Assembly (NCBI GenBank): GCA_001931875.2
Contig: MSJH02000688.1
Span: forward strand, 1-31,049
Direction of reading: 5' to 3'
Length of the DNA stretch: 31,049 bases
From: Byssochlamys sp. IMV 00236
Lineage: Eukaryota > Ascomycota > Eurotiomycetes > Eurotiales > Thermoascaceae
Part shown: piece by piece, positions 21,409-31,049 of the stretch
Position numbering within the stretch: position 1 is the stretch's first letter
How the letters are laid out: every line of letters begins with the position of its first letter
Notes under the pieces: model-generated
The model's input: the letters and a program-made list of their open reading frames with translations, nothing else
Told to the model about the DNA's origin: nothing
Databases searched by the model: none
Made by a program: the position numbers and the translations under genes

Positions 21409-22162
21409 ATCCTACCTTGTTATTTATATTGTATTTAAGGACTAATAGTTTACATATGTAAACTTGATTTACAATACTAGTTTGAAAAGAAGAAATTCAG
21501 CAAAGAATTCTTTAATCAGAGGATAAAGAATTGATTAGTCACACTGAAGATCAGCAAAGAAGTAAAGGAGAATCGGATGCGTATTGATTGCTTGCTTTTT
21601 CTTGTATGGTTTCTGAATTCATATTGAAGAATCAATCTGTTAATGTGTATGCTTTTTTTTAGATCTATTGTAATGTTTACTCTTGTTTCTTGTCTATTAA
21701 TGCTTAAATATATTGTTATGTCATATATTTATTATATATGTCAGGCTTTCTCTTTTAGGTCAGGCATCAATAAACAATTACTTCATATTTGTTATTTAAT
21801 TCATTATGCAATGTGTCATTAGAAGCTGCAGGATTGAGGAGAGGTCATGCTCTGGGAATATACTGACCAAAATATTTGGCTGCAGGAATGACGCATGAGG
21901 TTAAAGCAAAAGGAGTCCAAGTAAGATGAAACTTTTTATTATAGGAGTATTTTAATGCTTTTTAATGTCCTGAAATGCTGTTGTATACTTCTCCTATTAT
22001 CCTTTCTATTAATAAAACTAGAGTTTACAGGCACCAAGTGAAATATTGATAGCCACAACGTATGTCTGATTTTATTTCCAGATAAGGAAAGACAGTAATA
22101 AAAAACAGCTAAGGTCAGATGCAACTATAAAATGAATCAATTCTTTCTCAATTGTTTGATGT
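21409..22162. promoter_or_regulatory. Upstream region of the beta-glucosidase gene
   Basis: AT-rich non-coding DNA. A TATAAAA at 22126-22132 lies 31-37 nt ahead of the beta-glucosidase ATG, so either the leader is very short or a more distal start is used. Nothing else recognisable was seen. Confidence 0.4.
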
Positions 22163-24633
22163 ATGCATGTTTCTTCTCTTTTCACTGCTACTATCATAGG
22201 GCTACTGGCTGTATCTACCTCAGCAAAGCCAACTGAACCCAAAATCAACCTTCGTTCTTGGGATGAAGCCTATATGATGGCAAAGGCCTTGGTTAGTAAG
22301 ATGTCTCTCGAACAAAAGGTCAACATCACTACTGGTATTGGTTTTGGAAGCGGCCACTGTGAAGGTAATACTTTTGCCATCAGTAATCCTGATTTTCCCT
22401 CTCTTTGCTTGCAAGATTCTCCACTTGGTATTCAACTCGCTTACAACGTAACCGCTGGCGTTGCTGGCATTAACGCCGCTGCCTCGTTTGATAGAAAGGC
22501 CATTCGTGACCGTGGTGTTTATATGGGCCAAGAATTTCGCGGAAGGGGTGTTAATGTTCAACTGGGCCCCGCAGTGAATTTTATGAGATCTCCTGAAGGT
22601 GGTCGTGGCTGGGAATCAGGCGGTGAAGATCTATTCTTGACGGGTGTCCTCGCTGAAGAAACTGTTTTAGGCATCCAGAGCCAAGGTGTCATTGCTACTG
22701 CCAAACACTACATCTTAAACGACCAAGAACTTAATAGAAATACTGGGTCATCTGATATCGACGAAAGGACTCTGCATGAAATATATCTCTGGCCCTTTGC
22801 TCGTGCTGTTGAAGCAGGTGTTGGCTCCATCATGTGTAGTTACAATCAAATCAACGGAGTCTTTGCTTGCGAAAACGATTATCTTTTAAATACTGTCTTA
22901 AAGGGTGAACTTGGGTTCAAAGGATTTGTTCAATCAGATTGGTTAGCCACCATGTCCACTGTTGATTCGGCAAATCATGGTCTTGATATGAACATGCCAG
23001 GTAACATCACTTGCTTCTTTTTAATTATCTTACTGAGCCTTTGCTTTTTTGTTTATTCCAGGTAATATCACTATCGGTTCTAGCGGTTCATACTTTGGTA
23101 AAAACTTGACAGATGCCGTTCACGCCAAAAAAGTCCCAGAGTCTCGCGTGACAGATATGGCCACTCGTATTGTCGCTGCTTGGTATAAGCTTGGACAGGA
23201 TAAAGATTTCCCCAAGACTACAATTGACTCTTTTCATCCTGACAAAGTGTCTTATGTTAATGTTCAATCTGATCATTACAAGTTGGTCCGCTCAATGGGT
23301 GCAGCCTCTACCGTACTTTTGAAGAATAATGGAATCTTGCCATTAAACAAGTCTGTCAAGAAGGTTGCCTTTGTAGGAAGCGATGCTGCAGTCAACCCAG
23401 AGTAAGTTATACTGAATATGTTCTTGTGCAGAATTAACATTATGTTTTTAGTGGTATTAATGCATGTTTCGCTCATAGCTGTAATAAAGGTACCCTTGCT
23501 CAAGGCTGGGGATCTGGTACTGCTGTTTTCCCATATCTTGTTGACGTAAGTGTTGCTTTTTCAATAGTCATCAAACTAACTCTATTAATATAGCCTATCA
23601 CTGGTTTTAGAAACGCTTTGGGCAAAGATGTCAAGTTTACAAAATCCTTAGATGACTGGGACATTGACGCTGCTGCTGCTGCTGCCAAGGATGCTGATGT
23701 TGCTTTTGTATTTTCGAGCGCTGACTCAGGAGAAGGATTTATTGTTGTAGATGGCAATGTTGGTGACCGTAACAATCTTAGCTTATGGAACAATGGAGAT
23801 AACTTGGTAAGTACTTTTTTATGTTTTCCGATAATTGATTGTTAAACACACCGCCTTTCCAAAAGATCAAAGCTGTTGCTGATGCAAACAAGAATACTGT
23901 CGTCGTCATCCACTCTGTGGGACCTGTCCTGATGCCCTGGATTGACCATCCCAATATTAAAGCTGTTGTTTGGCCAGGTCTTCCTGGACAAGAATCTGGT
24001 AACTCTCTTGCTGATGTTGTTATTGGCAAGGTCAATCCTTCTGGTCGTCTCCCATATACAATTGCCAAGAAAGCCTCAGACTACCCTATCAAACCAGATC
24101 CTGCCCATAATGTTGTTTACAAAGAAAAGCTTTTGATGGGATACAAATGGTTTGATGCTCATAACGTTACCCCTCTTTTCCCATTTGGTCATGGCTTGTC
24201 GTACACCAACTTTACTTACAGTGGCCTCACAGTCAAGGTCGAAGCATCTGGAAAATCTACTAAAGTCACTGCTACAATAACAGTCAAAAACACAGGTCAT
24301 CTGGATGGTGCTGAAATTCCTCAGCTTTATCTCAGTTTCCCTGAAAGCGCAAATGAGCCACCCAAGCTTCTACGTGGTTTCGAAAAGGTGTTTATCAAGG
24401 CAGGCAAAGAGGAAGAGGTCAAATTTGAATTGACGTCAACTGAACTGAGCATCTGGGACACTGATTCCAAGTGCTGGGTTGTTCCTTCTGGCAAATTCAC
24501 TGTTCATGTTGGTGCATCAAGCCGTGACATCAGGCAGTCCGCAGACTTTATTTTGTCGTCTAGAGTCCAAAAATATGTGAAAGGGCCAGTTCTAGATAGA
24601 TTTGTCCGTTTGGCTCTAAGTCTCTTCTTGTAA
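22163..24633 (+). CDS. Secreted glycoside hydrolase family 3 beta-glucosidase
   Basis: Five exons (22163-23000, 23062-23401, 23452-23545, 23594-23806, 23866-24633) encode 750 residues. A signal peptide (about 1-21) leads into the GH3 N-terminal barrel with [27 protein letters not shown] and the nucleophile motif GFVQSDW (Asp259). The alpha/beta sandwich domain contains [14 protein letters not shown], and the acid/base Glu471 sits in SADSGEGFI. The C-terminal third has [27 protein letters not shown] and a fibronectin III-like domain ([20 protein letters not shown]). The enzyme is expected to remove terminal beta-D-glucose from cellobiose and other beta-glucosides outside the cell by a retaining mechanism. 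All introns are GT-AG and phases close. The gene appears intact; induction by plant-wall sugars is plausible but not shown by the sequence. Confidence 0.96.
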
Positions 24634-25272
24634 ACGTTGATGGTCCGAAAAAATAGAGGTGTCTATGTTTTTTATGATCTGTGGCGCAAGAGTTGATTTT
24701 TTTTTTTTTTTTGCCCTTTGTAATATTAGCAACCTTATAAATAAATGTATACCTTTTGAATACCAAAAACTAATTGTTTTCAAATTTATGCGCAAATATA
24801 ATTGTCAACCTGTGTCGACACAGATACAAGCCTTACAACCACCGGGCTAATAAGAGATGCGGGGCTAAACAGTAAGATTTTAATATTACAACAATGATTG
24901 AAACATCCTTATTGGATCCTATTCATGATAATAGCCAAAGATACCCTGTTTAAATATAGTACCTAGAATTGAACCTAATGTTGCTATAAGATCTGTTACA
25001 CCTCAACAGAATGTGGTCAATGCAGTTTAAAAATATCTCAGCTTCTTAATATATAAATATAGATTATGCTATCATTTCTTTTTTCCTCTTTACTTTATTC
25101 CGAATAAAGATACAACACAGTCTCATTGTACTTTTACTTTGTCTAAATATTACAAAGCCAAATAAACACACCATTATTCCTTTATGAATACTCCCTTACA
25201 TAAAAGTATTTAGATTACACCGATTGTGTTCTGCCGTATAGGCACAGATCGGGAACTGACATAGTTGGCAAA
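24634..25272. other. Intergenic region
   Basis: About 640 nt of AT-rich sequence with a T15-type run near 24700. Just before the next ORF, CCGAT-TGTG (from about 25219) can pair with CACAG-ATCGG (to about 25252), a nine-pair hairpin with one bulge. No gene was found. Confidence 0.45.
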
Positions 25273-25683
25273 ATGTTGATGAAAGAATTAGTGCCAGATG
25301 CGGTTGAGGAGACTTATGATGCTGCACCGACTGAATTCGTCAACAACACTGAATGCGATGTCCTCTATGTACCACAGAACCTACTCAGTAAGTGTCCACC
25401 TGTGTTTGTCGAGGCTCAAAACCAATACAGCACGCTGATATTCAAAAGGTACAGCAAACTGCCAGTACTACTCATTATTGGAGTTTCAGCTGTCACCATA
25501 TCATTTATGTACATGGCTGAAGTAGATAGTGAATTCTCCTTCGCAAGAAGTATTCCATGTCTCGGTTGGACAAAACACTGCCTCTTATTATCATCATCTA
25601 CTTTAAAATTGAACAAATACAGACCCGATGAGGAATTAAATCCATTACAAGCAATAGGTGTATTCGCCTCATCGTTAATTTAA
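25273..25683 (+). CDS. Short PD-(D/E)XK nuclease-like protein, possibly truncated
   Basis: A single open frame of 136 residues from an ATG. It contains CDVLYVPQNLLSKCPPVFVE, then AQNQ, a hydrophobic strand LPVLLIIGVSAVTISFMYMA, then GWTKHCLLLSSSTLKLN and LNPLQAIGVFAS. This order (an aspartate strand, a PPVFVE-x-QNQ strand, an LPV-I strand, then a WAQ/WTK-like aromatic block and NPLxALG) resembles a multicopy Mucorales family with a PD-(D/E)XK-like fold that I recall, related to Rpn/PDDEXK_2 proteins of bacteria. Compared with that pattern, the helix after QNQ is shortened, so this copy may be truncated or inactive. The function of the fungal family is unknown. The assignment comes from remembered pattern only. 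Confidence 0.45.
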   Translation: MLMKELVPDAVEETYDAAPTEFVNNTECDVLYVPQNLLSKCPPVFVEAQNQYSTLIFKRYSKLPVLLIIGVSAVTISFMYMAEVDSEFSFARSIPCLGWTKHCLLLSSSTLKLNKYRPDEELNPLQAIGVFASSLI

Positions 25684-25923
25684 CAGTTTCGTCCACGCTA
25701 AGAATAAATTGTATAGCAACCAATAATTTCATTGTCATTGTGAAATCGAATACTGTAGACAAACTCTGTTCTTTACACTGTATACTTCACTTGAGTAATC
25801 CTTTAAATTGAAGTAGTAATCACAAATCACAATGCAAACAAAAACATTTTATACACTTTCAAAGATTATTTTTTATTTAAGACAAAAGTGTTTTCTACTT
25901 TTCCATATACAGCATTAAGAAAT

Positions 25924-27419
25924 TTATTTCTTACCGGCCTTGGCAGCGGACTTGGTGGTCTTACCAGCCTTGTCAACCTTTTCAACGGCCTTAATGACAC
26001 CAACAGCAACGGTTTGACGCATATCACGGACAGCGAAACGACCGAGAGGAGGATAGTCAGTGTAAGCTTCAACACACATGGGCTTGGTGGGGATCATCTT
26101 GACGATAGCAGAGTCACCGGACTTAACGAACTTAGGAGCATCTTCTAACTTTTTACCTACGAGCACCCCAAAATGAGCCCGTTAATAAAGCAATTTGATT
26201 GGTTGAATTTTTTTACTTACCGGAACGACGATCGATCTTTTCAATCAATTCAGAGAATTTACAGGCAATGTGAGCAGTGTGACAATCCAAGACAGGAGCG
26301 TAACCAGCACCGATTTGACCAGGGTGGTTCAAGATGATGACTTGAGCAGTGAAAGAGCCAGATTCCTTAGCGGGATCGTTCTTGGAGTCAGAGCAGACGT
26401 TACCACGACGGATATCCTTGACGGAGACGTTCTTGACGTTGAAACCGACGTTGTCACCGGGGAGACCTTCAGAGAGGGTTTCGTGGTGCATTTCGACGGA
26501 CTTAACTTCAGTGGTGACGTTAGCGGGAGCGAAGGTGACGACCATACCAGCCTTGATGACACCAGTTTCGACACGACCGACGGGGACAGTACCGATACCA
26601 CCGATCTTGTAAACATCTTGAAGAGGAAGACGGAGAGGCTTGTCAACAGGACGAGTAGGAGGGTCAATGTTGTCGATGGCTTCCAAGAGAGTCTTACCAG
26701 TCTTGTTACCAGCCTTGGTTTCCTTGGTCCATCCCTTGAACCAGGGCATGTTGTTGGATTCTTCCAACATGTTGTCACCGTGCCAACCGGAGATGGGGAC
26801 GAAAGGAACAGACTTGGGGTTGTAACCAATCTTCTTGATGAAAGAGGAAACTTCCTTAACAATTTCGTTGTAACGAGCTTCGGACCACTTGGTAGTATCC
26901 ATCTTGTTAATGGCAACGATCAATTGACGGACACCGAGGGTGAAAGCCAAAAGAGCGTGTTCACGGGTTTGACCATCCTTGGAGATACCAGCTTCGAATT
27001 CACCAGTACCGGCAGCAATGATAAGGATACCACAATCAGCTTGAGAGGTACCAGTAATCATGTTCTTGATGAAATCACGGTGACCGGGAGCATCAATAAC
27101 GGTGACATTGTACTTGGGGGTTTCGAACTTCCAGAGAGCAATATCAATGGTGATACCACGTTCACGTTCAGCCTTGAGCTTGTCAAGAACCCAAGCGTAC
27201 TTGAAGGAACCCTTACCGAGTTCGGCGGCTTCCTTTTCGAACTTTTCAATGGTACGCTTATCAATACCACCACACTTGTAAATCAAGTGACCAGTAGTGG
27301 TAGATTTACCCTTTAAACATGTGTAAGATGTCGAAATGTCAAGTTTAACATTTTTATGTACTTACGGAATCGACGTGACCAATGACAACAACGTTAACGT
27401 GAGTCTTCTCCTTACCCAT
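25924..27419 (-). CDS. TEF1: Translation elongation factor 1-alpha
   Basis: Three exons (27419-27366, 27310-26221, 26156-25924) with introns of 55 and 64 nt encode 458 residues, the standard length in fungi. The first intron falls inside the P-loop, between GHVDS and GKST. Other GTPase motifs are DAPGHRDF and NKMD, with [20 protein letters not shown] in the switch region. The domain 2-3 region shows [16 protein letters not shown] and [20 protein letters not shown], and the C-terminus is lysine-rich ([15 protein letters not shown]). The protein delivers aminoacyl-tRNA to the ribosomal A site in a GTP-dependent way and is cytosolic and abundant. Codon use is strongly biased toward C-ending codons, as expected for a highly expressed gene. 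Mucorales often carry several tef copies, so this may be one of a set. Confidence 0.98.
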
Positions 27420-27823
27420 TGTGACTATAAGCTGATATGAGTATGACTTGATGGATGGATGGATGGATGATGTACTATACCTTAAAGTTGGATTTATAAA
27501 AAGGGAAGGAAATAAGCGTTTGCCGGAACTCTTTTCCAATTTATACCAAACAAATTTTTTTCTTTTGTTCCCGAGTAAACTAAATTTTAACCCAATCAGA
27601 TTCATTAAAGTGTGACTTGCTTAAAGAATAGCAGAATGAAAAAGCATTGAAAAAGAGTAAGGGAAAGGCGAGATTATAGGATTAAGGATAGAAGCTAGGA
27701 GTAGAAAAGGCAAAGGACTATGATGACGTATAACTATTACGTCTTGCACTTTACTGTCTAAATAGATTCCTGTCAGTTCGTTTAGTAACGCAGAAGCAAA
27801 AAAATTTCCTTTCTAGGTTATTT
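27420..27823 (-). promoter_or_regulatory. TEF1 promoter and leader
   Basis: Read on the minus strand, TATA-like elements occur at 27539-27546 (TATAAATT) and 27493-27500 (TTTATAAA). A possible leader intron runs 27480-27425 (donor AAG/GTATAG, acceptor CTTATAG) and ends five bases before the ATG. Inside it are tandem CATC units (plus-strand GATG, 27450-27469). The upper half of the region also forms the 3' flank of the neighbouring minus-strand gene. Confidence 0.45.
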
Positions 27824-28666
27824 TTATTTGTTGTATTGTCTCTTCAAATGAAACTGTGGTTTTGCTCCTCCTCTTGAAAAGGACTTATTCATAGGTCGTG
27901 GCTTATTAAACGATTTTTCTTTTCTCCTTGGACTTATATAATTGATGATCGACACTCGTGTCAACTGACCTGGCCAACCTGGCCATCCTCCTGGTGTATC
28001 TGGGTTTCTCATGTTGGGCTGTACCTTGATCTCTCCTGCCTTGACCTTCTTTTCAAAATCACGACACTTTTTGCTTTTTCTCTTTCGTTTTGACTTTTCA
28101 GTGATTGACTTATTTACACTATTGATATTTATCACTCGATGAGGAAATTGCATAGCTGGATAAGGCACAGTAGATTGTCGTAGAATATCCTTATAGTCAA
28201 TCGCAGCTTCTTTTACTCTAGCCATCAATTCTGGATCATGTTCATCAAATTCTAATTGCTGCATATCTGCCACTGCCTGTGCTTGACCATCATCTTTTGT
28301 GTCTTCTGCAATAGCTACCTTTGCCAAAGGTTGGTGTGCAAATAACCGAAAAGAAAATTCTTCTTCTTTAAAAAGCAGTCAATACTTGACGTGCATTTTT
28401 ATGCATGCATTTATACCTGCTGCTGTATCTTGTTCTAGCTGTTCGTTATCTACTTGCTCTTGTTCTCCTTTTCCTAGTAATTGACGCATGAGAGCATCCA
28501 TTTTCTGAGCTTCTTCTTGTACTTCTTGATCAATCTCGTCATCACTGTCGACATCAGGTCTAAGGCTTACTGACCTCTTGTCTTGCACATTTGATTTTCT
28601 TTATAAAGAAAAGGTTAAGTTTCCTATTTCTTTTTATCTTTTGGACATTACGATTTACTTGTGCAT
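27824..28666 (-). CDS. Unrecognised acidic-then-basic, probably nuclear protein
   Basis: Three exons (28666-28659, 28598-28417, 28314-27824) give 226 residues starting MHKKSNVQDKRSVSLRPDVD. The first coding exon is only 8 nt (ATG CAC AA), then a 60-nt intron; this is the only way I found to give the long second exon an ATG, and the phases close exactly. The second intron is 102 nt and its acceptor is GGTAG/CTATTG. The N-terminal half is acidic (DSDDEIDQEVQEEAQKMD, LEFDEHDPELMARVK). The C-terminal half is basic, with a likely nuclear localisation stretch (EKSKRKRKSKKCRDFEKK) and a conserved-looking NPDTPGGWPGWPGQL. I do not recognise the family. Charge layout suggests a nuclear or nucleolar RNA-associated protein, but this is inference only. 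Confidence 0.72.
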
Positions 28667-29273
28667 GGTGTTGTAAACGAAAAAAAAAGGTATTCTGTGA
28701 CGGGTTTCAGGGATTTTTCGGGGTTATCTACCTGCGGGCTTCTACGGACATTGTTCATCCTTTGTTGTGCAGCTTATCGATCTGTATGGACGACTTATGT
28801 GAATTATATTTAACTAATTTTAGACATGACACACACCACATTAATCGGGCGCAGCCTTGAGTGACTTTTGTGTAGAAGCTCACTATTAAGGGCATGCTTC
28901 CGTTATTATACGAATGACTCATATTGTTTATTAAACTATCGATACGACAGGATTTCTCTAACACCAAATGACCTATCATTACTTGTAACTGTTGGATGCT
29001 GTTATTGATGCAATATTTATAATACAATTTATACAAGTCAACACGGCATCTCTTTCTAGAAATAATGTATTAATGCCACTCAGATGCTTTAGTTAATGTT
29101 TGTTGTACTGCAGCCATCTCTCTATTTTTGTCATTCACGGAAAAATACTCTCCGTTTCCGTCCCCGGCAGTGTTCCGCCAAAAAGATAAACACAGCCATA
29201 AATATAAAAAGACAGATGGAAAAAAAAAAAAAAGGAGTTAAACTTCTTTCTATTGTATTCATTCGTCTGTTTA
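28667..29273. promoter_or_regulatory. Divergent promoter region
   Basis: This lies between the starts of the minus-strand unrecognised gene and the plus-strand glycosyltransferase, so it should contain both promoters. It holds A-rich tracts (for example the A13 run ending near 29233) and no convincing coding sequence. No shared regulatory motif was identified. Confidence 0.4.
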
Positions 29274-31049
29274 ATGAAGTTATCTACCATCACACTTGCT
29301 TTGCTTACTGCAGCAAGCCAATTGACTGTTGGGTCAACTCAAGAAACATTTGATCTGACAGCTAACTTCCGTGAACCAAAGAATATTCTGTTTGCTTGTA
29401 ACATGGGTGGAGCATCTCATATCGTTTGGGTATTAGAGATCCTTGAAGAACTAACTGCTAGAGGACATCATACTACCTTTTACACAAGAGTAAGTACACA
29501 AAGGCGGTAACCGACTTCACATTACTGATGGTTTTTATAGGAAGATCAAGCAAAGTTTATCAAAAATTACCCTTCCGTTGAACTTACCTTAAGCGGCCCT
29601 GCTATATTTCAGCCAGAACAGTTTCGCCTTATGGTTGAAAATATGATTGATATGAGTCCATTAGAGAAAGCTCTCTTCATGATGGATAAGTTTTCAACGA
29701 ACTATACAGATGGTAAATATAATATGACTCTTACTAAACGCCGTTGCTAAGAACGATACATAGAATACTATAAGCATCGCGATATAATCGAACAAAAGAA
29801 GATAGATGTAATCGTGTGTGACCACTTCAACATGGTTTGCGTGGAAGCTGCCAAGACAGCCAAGATACCCAGCATTATAACGTCAACTTTGGCCCTAAGC
29901 CCTGGTAAGTCACTATACACTTTGAAGTCTCTCTATTTTATTCATAGTTTTATTTAGACGCTTCTGCACCATATGTCAACACCGACTTGCTTAGTTTACA
30001 TCACCCTACAAGCAAAGGTGTCCCATTTCACGAAAGACTCCTTGATAAAGTCATCAATCCCTTGCGTCTCATCATTGGTGCTCGATCTGTTATGAAGCGA
30101 GCTGCTCAAGAACAAATGTCACTCGGTATCGAGCCCAAGCTTAACCCTATGGAGAGTTGGGAAGACAATATCAAGATTGTGAATACCGCTTTTGGCTTTG
30201 AATCCCCTCGTCCTGTCGGCCCTTTGGTTGAACTCGTAGGCCCTATTATTGCCCAAAAACATTCTACTCTCAACGCTGAACTTCAAACCTTTCTCGATCA
30301 TCATCGCAAGGTCGTTTATGTCGCCTTTGGTCAATGGGCTGTACCCAAACCAAGTGACATCAAGCTCATCTTGACAGCCTTGCTTGAAAATATGGAAACC
30401 AAGCATATTGACGGCATCATATGGTCTACTCGTGGCATTCGAGATCTCTTCCCAGACACAATAACCACTCGATCTAACACAACCTACGATATCAACAGCT
30501 TCTTCACAAACACTGCTGATAGCTCCAACATTGCCTTCGTTAACTGGGCGCCTCAAGTTGCCATTCTTCATCATCCCTCTACTTGCCTGTTCCTCACACA
30601 CGGTGGTGCTGGTTCCCTATATGAAACAATGTATGCTGCTGTGCCTATTGCTGTATTCCCTTTTTTCGGTGATCAACCCGCTACAGCCATAAAAGCCGAA
30701 GAATACGGTATTGGTCGTTGGTTCAAACGAACACTGAGACAAGATCAAGCAACTGAATTGGTGAAGGATATTGTTGATGATTCCACCGGCAAATATAAGC
30801 AAAACATTGGCAAGTTCAAGGCCTTAGCTCAGATTAGAAATGCGCGTGGTAAGCAACGAGGAGCTGATCTGGTAGAAGAAGTCATGTTTACCCATGTGAA
30901 CGGAAAGATGGTACATAGAAGGGATATTCGTCGAGATCTTTCATTCTTCAAGGCATACAACTTGGACATCTATTCATTTGTGTTGGTTTTCTTGGTTACA
31001 TTTGCTTATGGTCTCTATCGTCTTGCCTTTGTCCTCTATTATCTGGCTT
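29274..31049 (+). CDS. Membrane UDP-glycosyltransferase (GT1 family), 3' end outside the window
   Basis: Four exons are visible (29274-29489, 29541-29712, 29764-29904, 29958 to the window end), giving 540 residues so far. The protein begins with a signal peptide (MKLSTITLALLTAASQL). The N-terminal acceptor domain opens with NILFACNMGGASHIVWVLEI. The donor domain carries the UGT signature FVNWAPQVAILHHPSTCLFL, then THGGAGSLYETMYAAVPIAV and FPFFGDQ. Near the window end is a hydrophobic segment (SFVLVFLVTFAYGLYRLAF) that looks like the C-terminal membrane anchor. This topology is like that of animal-type UGTs, with the catalytic domains in the ER lumen. Such enzymes transfer sugar from UDP-sugar to small lipophilic acceptors or sterols; the acceptor is not predictable. 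The end is cut by the window, not by a break. Confidence 0.93.

Noticed and set aside
13504..24633. A chitinase/beta-glucosidase wall-degradation cluster
   Set aside because: The two hydrolase genes are about 7 kb apart, on opposite strands, with an unrelated Kelch gene and non-coding DNA between; there is no sign of co-regulation.
26270..27316. Long plus-strand frame of 348 codons
   Set aside because: It is the antisense of EF-1alpha; biased codon use in highly expressed genes keeps antisense frames open.

Overview
The window is nuclear DNA from a filamentous fungus, most likely an early-diverging mould of the Mucorales (Mucoromycota); the genus cannot be resolved. The evidence is AT-rich intergenic DNA, very short GT-AG introns (about 43-64 nt, a few up to 135 nt), a 458-residue elongation factor 1-alpha, a chitinase whose architecture resembles Rhizopus chitinases, and lineage-type proteins such as a single-pass membrane Kelch protein and a PD-(D/E)XK-like ORF. 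Exon models were built by hand. Every complete protein-coding model closes in frame, with the total coding length divisible by three.

Layout. 1.1-2.7 kb (minus): a secreted lysine-rich double-psi beta-barrel protein, then a MIF/tautomerase homologue. 2.7-6.1 kb: gene-poor, with decayed reading-frame fragments. 6.1-7.9 kb (plus): a seven-exon DH-PH RhoGEF. 7.9-11.0 kb: gene-poor, with gene relics and a TATA-driven, apparently spliced hairpin unit near 10.0-10.35 kb. 11.0-13.25 kb (plus): Enhancer of polycomb, EPL1, with 31 consecutive glutamines. It converges on a secreted GH18 chitinase (13.5-15.2 kb, minus). 15.2-17.8 kb: intergenic, with a perfect inverted repeat upstream of the chitinase. 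17.8-19.8 kb (minus): a nine-exon type I membrane Kelch protein. 20.3-21.4 kb: a GC-richer structured block with Pol III-like A and B boxes, then a pseudogene-like remnant. 22.2-24.6 kb (plus): a secreted GH3 beta-glucosidase. 25.3-25.7 kb (plus): a short PD-(D/E)XK-like ORF. 25.9-27.4 kb (minus): elongation factor 1-alpha. 27.8-28.7 kb (minus): an unrecognised basic, probably nuclear protein that begins in an 8-nt coding exon. 29.3 kb to the window end (plus): a membrane-anchored UDP-glycosyltransferase cut by the window edge.

The genes do not form a biosynthetic cluster. The loose theme is housekeeping (translation, NuA4 chromatin, Rho signalling) mixed with secreted or wall-facing proteins (chitinase, beta-glucosidase, DPBB protein, Kelch receptor-like protein). 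I saw no CRISPR array, rRNA gene, convincing tRNA or intact transposon. The most interesting unexplained signals are the structured Pol III-like block at 20.3-20.9 kb and the hairpin transcription unit at 10.0-10.35 kb.
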